NCBI RefSeq assembly: GCF_032854445.1
Contig: NC_088296.1
Location: forward strand, 25,739,897-25,803,896
DNA length: 64,000 bases
Direction: 5' to 3'
Source: Liolophura sinensis
Lineage: Eukaryota; Mollusca; Polyplacophora; Chitonida; Chitonidae
How positions within the stretch are numbered: position 1 is the stretch's first letter; each line of letters begins with the position of its first letter. Position numbers and translations under genes: made by a program. Positions 36,801-47,249 of the stretch are shown here, one piece after another. Under the pieces are notes generated by a model. It ran no database searches and had not been told where the DNA came from. It worked only from the letters and a program-made list of their open reading frames with translations.

Positions 36801-39800
36801 AAGATTGTGTCTTATTCCTCTTAACATGGGGCTAGGGCCTTAATATCCATCGTGCTTCAAGATTGTGTCTTATTCCTCTTAACACGGGGCTAGGGCCTTA
36901 ATATCCATCGTGCTTCAAGATTGTGTCTTATTCCTCTTAACACGGGGCTAGGGTCTTAATATCCATCCTGCTTCAAGATTGTGTCTTATTCCGCTTAACA
37001 TGGGGCTAGGGCCTTAATATCCATTGTGCTCAGGTATATCGCCGCGTTCGATATATGAAAAGTTGTAATCAGCTTAGATATTTTATTATCGACAACTTAT
37101 ATACTACTGTAGCATGGCACACGCTTTGAACACCGATTTCGTTCATTCGCCCAGAACATACCTCGCGTTTTTCCAACATCACGAAAATTGTACACTGCTT
37201 CTCTTGGCATGATTCTGTCCAAATTTCATACTTTCTGAATTCATTGGTGGTTGTGTTTAATACTATCTGACATATAGATAACTACTACTTAATATATATA
37301 GACCGCACTGCTAGTTTAACGCCTTAAATATTGGACCCAGTGCACAAAAGACTAAAACAAAACTTTATCACCTAATGTGCAACAGGTATAAGGGGAGCTC
37401 TGAGAGACTGACTTACCGAGCACGGTGAGATTAACGTGTTGATCCATACTTCCCTGCACACACCGAAACAAGCCGTTGTCCCGCGGATAAGATGTCGACA
37501 GAATATTCAGCGAGGTTCTGTTGACAAGCTGGGCCTCTGCTTTGTTCCACGGATGGTACACACGTGTGACATTATCTTTCTCAGATAAGGTTAAAATTGT
37601 CAAACCCGAGTTGTTAAGACCCCCCGGCTTTAACCATTTCACGTTATACGACTGCAAAGAACGTTGATGACCACACGGCAGAACTATATTCTCCCCTTCC
37701 CACACCATAAGAATGTTGCCATGGCAGCCCCAAAAAAGCGCGAATACTGAAAGAAGGAAAAAACAAATGCAGTAAATATCTACAGGATAGAACATATGAG
37801 GCACGAGTTCGATTTCGGCTTTGACACGGGTATCTCTTTTCCTTTCTCTCGTACGACAAACTTGTGCTGTGTTTGCTCACTGCGTTAAAACATAACGGGT
37901 TTTCCACCAGAATGGCACATATACATCACAAGTGAGACAGTTTTTGTCAGTAACATGTCAATGTCCATACATCAAATGTAAGACAATTTTTGTCAGTAAC
38001 ATGTCAATGTCCATACATCACAAGTGAGACAGTTTGGGTCAGTAACATGTCAATGTCCATACATCGCACGTGACACAGTTTTTGTCAGTAACATGTCAAT
38101 GTCCATACATCACAAGTGAGACAGTTTGGGTCAGTAACATGTCAATGTCCATACATCACAAGTATGACAGTTTTTGTCAGTAACATGTCAGTGTCCACAC
38201 ATCACAAGTGAGACAGTTTTGGCCAGTAACATGTCAATGTCCATATATCACAAGTATGACAGTTTTTGTCAGTAACATGTCAATGTTACTGCATCACCAG
38301 TTCATACAATGTCCATACATCACAAGTATGACAGTTTGGGTCAGTAACATGTTAATGTCCATACATCACATGAGGGACAGTTTTTGTCAGTGACATGTTA
38401 ATGTCCATACTTCAAACGTGAGACAGTTTTTGTCAGTAACATGTCAATGTCCATACATCACAAGTGAGACAGTTTTTGTCAGTAACATGTCAATGTCCAT
38501 GCACCACAAGTGAGACAGTTTTTGTCAGTAACATGTCAATGTCCATACATCACAGTCGCGCTCTGATTACATCACAAGTGAGACAATTTTTGTCAGTAAC
38601 ATGTCAATGTCCATACATCACAAGTGAGACAGTTTTTGTCAGTAACATGCCAATGTCCATAAATCAAAAGTGAGACAGTTGTGGTCAGTAACATGTTAAT
38701 GTCCATACATCACAAATGAGACAGTTTTTGTCAGTAACATGTCAATGTCCATACATCACAAGTGAGACAGTTTTTGTCAGTTACATGTCAGTGTCCATAC
38801 ATCACAATTGAGACAGTTTTTGTCAGTAACATGTCAATATCCATAGATCACAAGTGAGACAGTTTTTGTCAGTAACATGTCAATGTCCATACATCACAAG
38901 TGAGACAGTTTTTGTCAGTTACATGTCAATGTCCATACATCACAATTGAGACAGTTTTGGTCAGCAACATGTCAATGTCTATACATCACAACTGAGACAG
39001 TTTTTTTCAACAACATGTTAATGTCCATACATCACAAGTGGGACAGTTTTTGTCAATAATATGTTAATGTCCACACATCACAAGTGAGACAGTGTTTGTC
39101 AGTAACATGTCAATGTCCATACATCACAAGTATAACAGTTTTTGTCAGTAACATGTCAATGTCCATACATCACAAGTGAGACAGTTTTTGTCAGTAACAT
39201 GTTAATGTCCACACATCACAAGTGAGACAGTTTTTGTCAGTAACATGTCAATATCCATACATCATAAGTGAGACAGTTTTTGTCAGTAACATGTTAATGT
39301 CCACACATCACAAGTGAGACAGTGTTTGTCAGTAACATGTCAATGTCCATACATCACAAGTATAACAGTTTTTGTCAGTAACATGTCAATGTCCATACAT
39401 TACAAGTGAGATAATTTTTGTTAGTAACATGTCAATGTCCATACTTCAAATGTGAGACAGTTTTTGTCAGTAACATGTCAATGTCCATACATCACAAGTG
39501 AGACAGTTTTTGTCAGTAACATGTCAATGTTCATACATCACAAGTGAGACAGTTTTTGTCAGTAACAAGTCAATGTCCATACATCACAAGTGAGACAGTG
39601 TTTGTCAGTAACATATCAATGTCCATACATTACAAGTGAGACAGTTTTTGTCAGTAACATGTCAATGTCCATACATCACAAGTATAACAGTTTTTGTCAG
39701 TAACATGTCAATGTCCATACATCACAAGTATGACAGTTTGGGTCAGTAACATGTCAATGTCCATACATTACAAGTGAGACAGTTTTTGTCAGTAACATGT

Positions 39801-42800
39801 CAATGTCCATACATCACAAGTGGGACAGTTTTTGTCAATAACATGTTAATGTCCATACATTACAAGTGAGACAGTTTTTGTCAGTAACATGTCAATGTCC
39901 ATACATCACAAGTATAACAGTTTTTGTCAGTAACATGTCAATGTCCATACATCACAAGTGGGACAGTTTTTGTCAATAACATGTTAATGTCCATACATCA
40001 CAAGTGGGACAGTTTTTGTCAGTAACATGTCAATGTCCATACATCACAAGTATAACAGTTTTTGTCAATAACATGTTAATGTCCATACATCACAAGTGGG
40101 ACAGTTTTTGTCAGTAACATGTCAATGTCCATATATCACAAGTATAACAGTTTTTGTCAGTAACATGTCAATGTCCATACATCACAAGTATAACAGTTTT
40201 TGTCAGTAACATGTCAATGTCCATACGTTACAAGTGAGATAATTTTTGTCAGTAACATGTCAATGTCCATATATCACAAGTATAACAGTTTTTGTCAGTA
40301 ACATGTCAATGTCCATACATCACAAGTATAACAGTTTTTGTCAGTAACATGTCAATGTCCATACATCACAAGTATGACAGTTTTTGTCAGTAACATGTTA
40401 ATGTCCACACATCACAAGTGAGACAGTGTTTGTCAGTAACATGTCAATGTCCATACATCACAAGTATAACAGTTTTTGTCAGTAACATGTCAATGTCCAT
40501 ACATTACAAGTGAGACAGTTTTTGTCAGTAACATGTTAATGTCCACACATCACAAGTGAGACAGTTTTTGTCAGTAACATGTCAATATCCATACATCACA
40601 AGTGGGACAGCTTTTGTCAGTAACATGTTAATGTCCACACATCACAAGTGAGACAGTTTTTGTCAGTAACATGTCAATGTCCATAGATCACAAGTGAGAC
40701 GGTTTTTGTCAGTAACATGTCAATGTCCATACATCCCAAGTGAGACAGCTTTTGTCAGTAACATGTCAATGTCCATACATCACAAGTGAGACAGTTTTTG
40801 TCAGTAACATGTTAATGTCCACACATCACAAGTGAGACAGTTTTTGTCAGTAACATGTCAATGTCCATACATCACAAGTAAAACAGTTTTTGTCAGTAAC
40901 ATGTCAATGTCCATACATTACAAGTGAGACAGTTTTTGTCAGTAACATGTCAATGTCCATACATCACAAGTGAGACAGTGTTTGTCAGTAACATGTCAAT
41001 GTCCATACATCACAAGTATAACAGTTTTTGTCAGTAACATGTCAATGTCCATACATCACAAGTGAGATAATTTTTGTTAGTAACATGTCAATGTCCATAC
41101 TTCAAATGTGAGACAGTTTTTGTCAGTAACATGTCAATGTCCATACATCACAAATGAGACAGTTTTGTCAGTAACATGTCAGTGTCCATACATCACAAGT
41201 GAGACAGTTTTTGTCAGTAACATGTCAATGTCCATACATCACAATTGGGACAGTTTTTGTCAGTAACATGTCAATGTCCATACATCACAAATGGGACAGT
41301 TTTTGTCAGTAACATATCAATGTCCATACATCACAAGTGAGACAGTTTTTGTCAGTAACATGTCAATGTCCATACATCACAAGTGAGACAGTTTTTGTCA
41401 GTAACATGTCAATGTCCATACATCACAAGTATAACAGTTTTTGTCAGTAACATGTCAATGTCCATACATCACAAGTGAGACAGTTTTTGTCAGTAACATG
41501 TCAATGTCCATACATCACAAATGAGACAGTTTTGTCAGTAACATGTCAATGTCCATACATCACAAGTATAACAGTTTTTGTCAGTAACATGTCAATGTCC
41601 ATATATCACAAGTATAACAGTTTTTGTCAGTAACATGTCAATGTCCATACATCACAAGTATGACAGTTTGGGTCAGTAACATGTCAATGTCCATACATTA
41701 CAAGTGAGACAGTTTTTGTCAGTAACATGTCAATGTCCATACATCACAAGTATAACAGTTTTTGTCAGTAACATGTTAATGTCCATACATCACAAGTGGG
41801 ACAGTTTTTGTCAATAACATGTTAATGTCCATACATCACAAGTGGGACAGTTTTTGTCAGTAACATGTCAATGTCCATACATCACAAGTATAACAGTTTT
41901 TGTCAATAACATGTTAATGTCCATACATCACAAGTGGGACAGTTTTTGTCAGTAACATGTCAATGTCCATACATCACAAGTATAACAGTTTTTGTCAGTA
42001 ACATGTCAATGTCCATACATCACAAGTATAACAGTTTTTGTCAGTAACATGTCAATGTCCATACATCACAAGTGAGACAGTTTTTGTCAGTAACATATCA
42101 ATGTCCATACATCCCAAGTGAGACAGTTTTTGTCAGTAACATGTCAATGTCCATACTTCAAACGTGAGACAGTTTTTGTCAGTAACATGTCAATGTCCAT
42201 ACATCACAAATGAGACAGTTTTGTCAGCAACATGTCAATGTCTATACATCACAAGTATAACAGTTTTTGTCAGTAACATGTCAATGTCCATACATTACAA
42301 GTGAGACAGTTTTTGTCAGTAACATGTCAATGTCCATACATCACAAGTGAGACAGTGTTTGTCAGTAACATGTCAATGTCCATACATCACAAGTGAGACA
42401 GTTTTTGTCAGTAACATGTCAATGTCCATACATTACAATTGAGATAATTTTTGTTAGTAACATGTCAATGCCCATACTTCAAACGTGAGACAGTTTTTGT
42501 CAGTAACATGTCAATGTCCATACATCACAAATGAGACGGTTTTGTCAGTAACATGTCAGTGTCCATACATCACAAGTGAGACAGTTTTTGTCAGTAACAT
42601 GTCAATGTCCATACATCACAAGTGAGACAGTTTTTGTCAGTAACATGTCAATGTCCATACATCACAAGTAAAACACTTTTTGTCAGTAACATGTCAATGT
42701 CCATACATCACAAATGGGACAGTTTTTGTCAGTAACATATCAATGTCCATACATCACAAGTGAGACAGTTTTTGTCAGTAACATGTCAATGTCCATACAT

Positions 42801-44817
42801 CACAAGTGAGACAGTTTTTGTCAGTAACATGTCAATGTCCATACATCACAAGTATAACAGTTTTTGTCAGTAACATGTCAATGTCCATACATCACAAGTA
42901 TGACAGTTTTTGTCAGTAACATGTCAATGTCCATACATCACAAGTATGACAGTTTTTGTCAGTAACATGTCAATGTCCATACATCACAAGTGAGACAGTT
43001 TTTGTCAGTAACATGTCAATGTCCATACATCACAAGTGAGACAGTTTTTGTCAGTAACATGTCAATGTCCATACATCACAAGTATAACAGTTTTTGTCAG
43101 TAACATGTCAATGTCCATACATCACAAGTATGACAGTTTTTGTCAGTAATATGTCAATGTCCATACATTACAAGTGAGACAGTTTTTGTCAGTAACATGT
43201 CAATGTCCATACATCCCAAGTGAGACAGTTTTTGTCAGTAACATGTCAATGTCCATACATCACAAGTGAGACAGTTTTTGTCAGTAACATGTCAATGTCC
43301 ATACATCACAAGTATGACAGTTTTTGTCAATAACATGTTAATGTCCATACATCACAAGTGGGACAGTTTTTGTCAATAACATGTCAATGTCCATACATCA
43401 CAAGTATAACAGTTTTTGTCAGTAACATGTCAATGTCCATTACAAGTGAGACAGTTTTTGTCAGTAACATGTCAATGTCCATACATCACAAGTATAACAG
43501 TTTTTGTCAGTAACATGTCAATGTCCATACATTACAAGTATGACAGTTTTTGTCAGTAACATGTCAATGTCCATACATCACAAGTATAACAGTTTTTGTC
43601 AGTAACATGTCAATGTCCATACATCACAAGTATGACAGTTTTTGTCAATAACATGTCAATGTCCATACATTACAAGTGAGACAGTTTTTGTCAGTAACAT
43701 GTCAATGTCCATACATCCCAAGTGAGACAGTTTTTGTCAGTAACATGTCAATGTCCATACATCACAAGTGAGACAGTTTTTGTCAGTAACATGTCAATGT
43801 CCATACATCACAAGTATGACAGTTTTTGTCAATAACATGTTAATGTCCATACATCACAAGTGGGACAGTTTTTGTCAATAACATGTCAATGTCCATACAT
43901 CACAAGTATAACAGTTTTTGTCAGTAACATGTCAATGTCCATTACAAGTGAGACAGTTTTTGTCAGTAACATGTCAATGTCCATACATCACAAGTATAAC
44001 AGTTTTTGTCAGTAACATGTTAATGGCCATACATCACAAGTGGGACAGTTTTTGTCAATAACATGTTAATGTCCATACATCACAAGTGGGACAGTTTTTG
44101 TCAGTAACATGTCAATGTCCATACATCACAAGTATAACAGTTTTTGTCAATAACATGTTAATGTCCATACATCACAAGTGGGACAGTTTTTGTCAGTAAC
44201 ATGTCAATGTCCATATATCACAAGTATAACAGTTTTTGTCAGTAACATGTCAATGTCCATACATCACAAGTATAACAGTTTTTGTCAGTAATATGTCAAT
44301 GTCCATACATTACAAGTGAGACAGTTTTTGTCAATAACATGTCAATGTCCATACATCACAAGTATAACAGTTTTTGTCAGTAATATGTCAATGTCCATAC
44401 ATTACAAGTAAGATAATTTTGGCCAGTAACTCACTAATGCCCGTATCCCACAATTGAGAAAGTTTTTTAATCACATGCCAATGCCCGAAATTCACGTGTA
44501 AAAAGTTTGACAGTAACATGCCAATGCCCGTAATTCACATGTGAAAAAGTTTGTCAGTGTAACTTGGGAAAGATTGTTGGTTTTCCCGAAACACTCTGAC
44601 TTCTTTCAAGTAGAAAACTGGCCACCATTGTACATTAAGTGAAAACTCCTTCAGTATAATGGTGTACTGGAACCAAATGTATAAATCCAATCAATTACTA
44701 CTACACTGAAGCCTTACACTGACCTTATTTAGTGTTTGATGCTCAGCTTATCTAATCGGTTTGTACCACAAGATACACACAGGTGTACTCACCGATATTC
44801 CACAGTAGGAGTCTCAT
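27383..44817 (-). CDS. Gene model: two-Ig-domain transmembrane receptor with minisatellite-encoded tail (10 exons)
   Basis: Exons on the minus strand: 44817-44793, 37746-37417, 34009-33734, 33363-33253, 32523-32326, 32043-31939, 31439-31398, 31026-30553, 28327-28091, 27810-27383. They join to 2226 nt: 741 residues plus stop. Order: signal peptide (1-18), V/I-type Ig (C33, W46, C104), I/C2-type Ig (C144, W157, C192), membrane span (221-239), basic stop-transfer RLRK, then about 500 cytoplasmic residues. The tail holds PEN, KPGIT and ELPAAP repeats, YEDI (Tyr 350) and VSYENV (Tyr 581). All nine introns are phase 1. Known: IgSF receptors of this layout act in adhesion or immune recognition, and V-x-Y-x-x-V is the ITIM consensus. 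Inferred: a cell-surface receptor with possible inhibitory signalling. I recognise no named orthologue. Splice joins are predictions. Confidence 0.8.
28091..28327 (-). CDS. Ig receptor 1, exon 9 (ITIM-type motif)
   Basis: Acceptor AAACGTTTCAG, donor AAGCTG/GTATGT, phase 1 to 1, 237 nt. Encodes LPWGEGEVNTSVRSTAPKMV, a short KMVV/KMSV repeat, then KKSIRENVSYENVTGLM. VSYENV (Tyr 581) fits the ITIM consensus (S/I/V/L-x-Y-x-x-I/V/L) and also Y-x-N for Grb2-type SH2 domains. Whether it is phosphorylated is unknown. Confidence 0.8.
28736..30443. repeat. 30-bp minisatellite, about 57 copies (Ig receptor 1 intron 8)
   Basis: Unit marked by AATAACACCACTTCATGAGG and AATACACCAA. More degenerate after 30060. 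A higher-order period of 291 bp is visible: AATACGTTAAAATAAC recurs at about 28922 and 29213, and CACAAGTTTATGAGGAAGAC at 29053 and 29344. Minus-strand frames in it are short and broken by stops. Confidence 0.96.
30553..31026 (-). CDS. Ig receptor 1, exon 8 (KPGIT/KPGNT repeats)
   Basis: 474 nt, phase 1 to 1, donor CAACGTG/GTAAGA; the acceptor ATATCAAAG is weak. Encodes GLDEDEAKFIPGNIKPGK, then about 24 five-residue units (KPGIT, KPGNT, KPEIK, MPEIN), then EEAIDEMPGTRTIQR. The DNA is a 15-bp minisatellite (TCCAGGCTTGGTGAT on the plus strand). The frame stays open throughout, and the unique flanks look coding. A Lys/Pro-rich extended tail segment. Confidence 0.72.
31085..31170 (+). mobile_element. 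SINE 3' end fragment (family 1)
   Basis: GCTGCCGTTGTATAAATGAA and TATCGAGTACAGCGGAAAAC, ending in an AAATAAGTGAATAAAT tail. Only the 3' end remains; it lies in intron 7. Confidence 0.65.
31398..31439 (-). CDS. Ig receptor 1, exon 7 (YEDI micro-exon)
   Basis: A 42-nt exon between TTGTTTTACAG and a strong donor CTCAC/GTAAGT, phase 1 to 1. Encodes VYEDISEDILSDNS. YEDI is a Y-x-x-I motif of the kind used as an SH2 docking or endocytic signal; its -2 residue (His) does not fit a strict ITIM. Confidence 0.7.
31505..31600 (+). mobile_element. SINE 3' end fragment (family 1)
   Basis: GGCTGTCGTCGTATAGGTGA, AATCTTGAGTACAGCGTGAA, then an AAATAAATAAATAA tail. In intron 6. Confidence 0.7.
31655..31740. 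repeat. 18-bp minisatellite, about 4.7 copies (intron 6)
   Basis: GTGAGGCAATAACTACAG repeated, with one variant (GAAACAATGACTACAGGT). The minus strand reads YCLTCS repeats. There is no acceptor and donor pair in phase, so I leave it as non-coding. Confidence 0.85.
31939..32043 (-). CDS. Ig receptor 1, exon 6
   Basis: Acceptor GGTACATCACAG, donor ACATG/GTAAGG, phase 1 to 1, 105 nt. Encodes MDSNDEENFAKHNTSPESAE and SMSGGLACAAVEEH, an acidic, Ser-rich tail segment without a known domain. Confidence 0.7.
32326..32523 (-). CDS. Ig receptor 1, exon 5 (acidic PEN repeats)
   Basis: Acceptor TTTAAATGTTACAG, donor GCAGCAA/GTAAGT, phase 1 to 1, 198 nt. Encodes MHSGEEESLELQTIHENA, then a 5-residue repeat of the PENVM/AENAL type (15-bp DNA unit, seen on the plus strand as TTCAGGCATGGAGTT). 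Acidic, no fold expected, cytoplasmic by position. Confidence 0.75.
32567..32795 (+). mobile_element. tRNA-derived SINE, full length, diverged (family 1)
   Basis: GGGCTTCCGAGGCCAAAATG head, AATGGTTAGCGCACCAGCTC A-box, TTGAAGCTCAGTTCATGCTG B-box region, and AAGTGAAATATTCCTCAGCA 3' end with an AAATAAATAAAT tail. It ends less than 50 nt from the exon 5 acceptor. Confidence 0.8.
33253..33363 (-). CDS. Ig receptor 1, exon 4 (transmembrane)
   Basis: Acceptor TTTCACGTTTGTAG, phase 1 to 1, 111 nt. Encodes NRDLLLWSS, the span VGVAVTLLIIGVVAAVCYF and RLRKTPNQ. The donor CAAG/GTACCA is weak; if it is missed, the frame runs on to a stop at 33161, giving a short-tailed receptor. Confidence 0.85.
33364..33681 (-). 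other. Open stretch between the Ig and membrane exons, possible stalk exon
   Basis: An open minus-strand frame encodes NSTRPRTPAANMLVNASISS and DDFFDVVIPELNNSH, coding-like with N-glycosylation sites. Its 3' end can be read as a weak phase-1 donor (CATGCAG/GTTTTT), but I found no good phase-1 acceptor. Either an optional stalk exon or chance. Direct joining of exons 3 and 4 works without it. Confidence 0.2.
33734..34009 (-). CDS. Ig receptor 1, exon 3 (second Ig domain)
   Basis: Acceptor TTTTTGTTATTAG, donor CAAGT/GTATGT, phase 1 to 1, 276 nt. Encodes PVPENTEVTFTCEAEGGNPA (C144), NITWEI (W157) and NNQELVCTAQQ (C192), a compact I/C2-type domain with 47 residues between cysteines. Confidence 0.92.
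34737..34945 (+). mobile_element. tRNA-derived SINE (family 1)
   Basis: GGCCTCCGTGGCTGGGGTGG head, GTTAACGTGCCAGCG A-box, GAGTTCAAGTCCAGCTCATG B-box, then GTATAAGTGAAATATCCTTA and AGTACGGTGG. The tail is lost. It lies in intron 2 of Ig receptor 1. Confidence 0.85.
35404..37031. repeat. 58-bp minisatellite, 28 copies (Ig receptor 1 intron 2)
   Basis: Very homogeneous unit marked by CTTCAAGATTGTGTCTTATT and CTAGGGCCTTAATATCCATC. Variation is nearly confined to GGGGCTAGG/GGGACTAGG and ATCGTG/ATCCTG. The homogeneity suggests recent expansion or gene conversion. Confidence 0.98.
37417..37746 (-). CDS. Ig receptor 1, exon 2 (first Ig domain)
   Basis: Acceptor TTCCTTCTTTCAG, donor GCTCG/GTAAGT, phase 1 to 1, 330 nt. 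Encodes the rest of the signal peptide and a V/I-type domain: GENIVLPCG (C33), YNVKWLK (W46), then YPRDNGLFRCVQG (C104) and NLTVL. The 70-residue cysteine spacing suits a V-set or long I-set fold. Several N-glycosylation sites are seen (NNSG, NVT, NRT, NLT). Confidence 0.9.
37921..44560. repeat. 46-bp minisatellite, about 140 copies (Ig receptor 1 intron 1)
   Basis: The largest array in the window. Unit marked by GACAGTTTTTGTCAGTAACA and TGTCAATGTCCATACATCAC. Frequent variants are GTGAGAC, GTATAAC, GTGGGAC and GTATGAC. A block of ten 46-bp units plus one 42-bp unit (502 bp) is repeated near 43.2 and 43.7 kb. Copies decay from about 44400 on. Confidence 0.98.
44793..44817 (-). CDS. Ig receptor 1, exon 1 (start codon and signal peptide)
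   Basis: ATG AGA CTC..., encoding MRLLLWNI, then donor ATCG/GTGAGT in phase 1. Joined to exon 2 it gives MRLLLWNIVFALFWGCHG, a typical hydrophobic signal peptide. The exact fit of phase and hydrophobicity over a 7-kb intron supports the call. Confidence 0.75.
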
Positions 44818-44890
44818 CGCGCTCCTCACGGGTATGATGTGATGAATGAAGACCACCAAATATACATGTACATAGATGCGGACCTATGTG

Positions 44891-44900
44891 TAAATATATA
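44891..44900 (-). promoter_or_regulatory. Possible TATA element of Ig receptor 1
   Basis: Minus strand TATATATTTA lies 74 to 83 nt upstream of the predicted ATG. That leaves room for a short 5' UTR. AT-rich sequence is common here, so this is only suggestive. Confidence 0.25.
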
Positions 44901-45859
44901 GGATAGATGACTCTACATACACGCAAACCTAGCAAATATGCAGAGTATTAATTAAAAACGTCCGTGTAGTTATTAAATCACACAATAATGTCCACGTTTG
45001 GAGATCGCATGGTATGTATCTGTTGATATATACGCATGCGTGAACACTGGACAATTACCACGAGGCTACAGCTACAACGGGAAATTAAACACTATTTTCT
45101 ATCGCCATTCAGAATGCCGAATACACTGCGCATGACTAAATTACAACACACACATATCCCTTCTTCCCAGTAGAACTAGAAACGATCCCATTGCCCCAGC
45201 CACTCGCCTGATGGGGTCTTGTTTTTAACCAAATGAAAACTTTCTTATTTTGAATGTATTGAGCGTATTTTAAAAAGGTTAAAGTGCCGAAGATGATGTT
45301 TTTCAACTCTTGATTTTCAAACTCTTGCGGTATCGTGTTTTGGGCGTGCCAATCACATGATCCATTTCAAAAACAATGTTTAACACTAGCTACCAAAGAC
45401 AAAGGTATGTAAGAAATTATACAAATAGGAAATAAAGCTGGTAACACACAGTTCCAGGCCAAATAACAATTAAACAAGGTATCTCAGTCGCGCTTTGATT
45501 GCAACTGTTCATAAAGGCATCATGCAGATGTAATGAGCATGGCTGCCTTTACGGCCCCTAACCCCAGGTTAAGCGGTATTAGATACAGTTCGAAAATAGC
45601 AAACGTTACAGACCTTAACCGAACAGATGGATTCAAAGGTAACGGACGATTACGTCTTTCCCGTTCATATGTAAGGATCTCACACTACAAGAGGCGTCAT
45701 CTACGATGTTACACATGACATGCTGGTGTGTATAAAAGCTGTCTACAAAATGTACGGTTACACGCGGCAACCAGCGCCATCTGTGTTGTTAAATACCATG
45801 TACGCGAAATATATCTAATAAGGATATTCAGCGCCGTCTATGTGGTTGATTATAATGTA
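44901..45859. other. Upstream flank of Ig receptor 1
   Basis: Unique AT-rich sequence. No gene recognised; the frame at 45533-45718 shows no domain. It may hold the promoter of Ig receptor 1. Confidence 0.45.
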
Positions 45860-46495
45860 GATCGCCAGAGATTCTGAACTCCCTGTCCATACCTGCCAAC
45901 GAGAGTGTTATTCTCATTGTAAAATTTGAGAAACTTAGAATGAAGGCGTTTGATGGAGTATCCCTGACAAACTAGTTTTTGAACTTACAACTTGTGACGA
46001 AAATTAAAGTCATCACAATTTACGCAAGATCTGGCAAATGCTACAAGGCGAGATATGTATACGCTATATGCAGGACCCTTTGGTATATTTCTATCCAAAT
46101 AAAGCTAGTTTACAATATCAAAATTATCCCTTTTGTCGTAAAGGAGACCTTATTCGTCTTTGTACAGATATAGATCCAAATACGATGTACCATCAGGACT
46201 ATGTCGTCTGCTTTAAATCCAATGAAGGCGGATAGATTTCCGTCACCGTTTCAGCAATATGGGGATTATTTAGCGCCAGTAGATCATCAATATACCGCTT
46301 GGTAAATAAAGAGGATCGAGCTTAAAAGATATTATAATGTAACAACATAGACAATTAACGATGATATTCTTTCAGTAAGACTTTTGTGAGGAATTGTAGT
46401 ATATAGGGTAGAGAAATCTCATGTGGACACGTCTTTGTATGGTATATGCATATGAGCATCAAGTTCTTCTGTAAGACGTTTGGAGTTGTGAAGAA
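45860..46495 (-). pseudogene. Decayed reverse transcriptase fragment (Penelope-like type)
   Basis: The minus strand, read across several frames, gives in order: DFSTLYTTIPH, then KRYIDDLLALNNPH (RT catalytic Y-x-DD box), TEIYPPSLDLKQTT, SYLDLYLYKDE, LYDKRDNFDIVN, NIPKGPAYSVYISRLVAFAR, and KFLKFYNENNTLVGRYGQ. This order (TTIPH, RYIDDLL, YLDL, YDKRDDF, PAYGVYISQLIRYAR) is that of a reverse-transcriptase family common in invertebrate genomes, which I associate with Penelope-like elements. Stops and frameshifts show it is dead. No GIY-YIG endonuclease part was seen. Confidence 0.65.
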
Positions 46496-46699
46496 TCCAC
46501 ATGCAGTTGACGCCTGAATTTTTTGTTATGGCACAACAATACTTATTCCAAAATGACTTTGCTTCTTGGAGCGCTCTCGAAAGTAGGGTTGACAAAGGTT
46601 TGGTGGTACAAATTCTTGAACCCGCAATAAATCGAGCCTTGTATAGGTCGGTTTACTTGCCTTCGGTTAGTCGTCTCAGTGAGGCAGCACTAGATAACA

Positions 46700-46818
46700 G
46701 AGCGGTGGAAATCCGTCCTGCAACAGGGAGGGACATTGCATACTCCCTAAGGATTCCTTCGTCGTCATATGATTGAAAAATTGTTGAGTACGACGTTAAA
46801 CCCCAAGCACTCACAACC
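46700..46818 (+). mobile_element. SINE 3' part, family 2
   Basis: GTGGAAATCCGTCCTGCAAC, CTAAGGATTCCTTCGTCGTC, GAAAAATTGTTGAGTACGAC and GTTAAACCCCAAGCACTCAC. It matches the copy at 12930-13072. Confidence 0.75.
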
Positions 46819-46829
46819 AAATGTATGGT

Positions 46830-47168
46830 CATCGGTCTGTCAGGAGTCTGTCATACATTATTTTTACGAATTTAAATTTTTGGGTATAATGTTTAACAGC
46901 AAACTTTCCTGCCCATCCCATATCAGTTACATATGCAAAAAAGTATCTTGTAACATTGGCATAATTAACCATATTAAACAAACCAGCTCTACTAATACTT
47001 TATAACTCCTTAATTTCTACTTTTCTGAACTATGCTTGTGTTTTATTGGGTAACACTTATCCCTGTCATCTCAGACCCTTGAGTCTTTTAGAAAAACGCG
47101 CAGTGCGTTCAGTAACCTGAATATTTTACCGGTAAAATTCTCCATCCTTCAGTCTTCTTTATTAATTG

Positions 47169-47249
<81 letters not shown>

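Noticed and set aside
28736-44560. Direct-repeat arrays resembling CRISPR
   Set aside because: Units are contiguous with no unique spacers, there are no cas genes, and the surrounding DNA is clearly animal.
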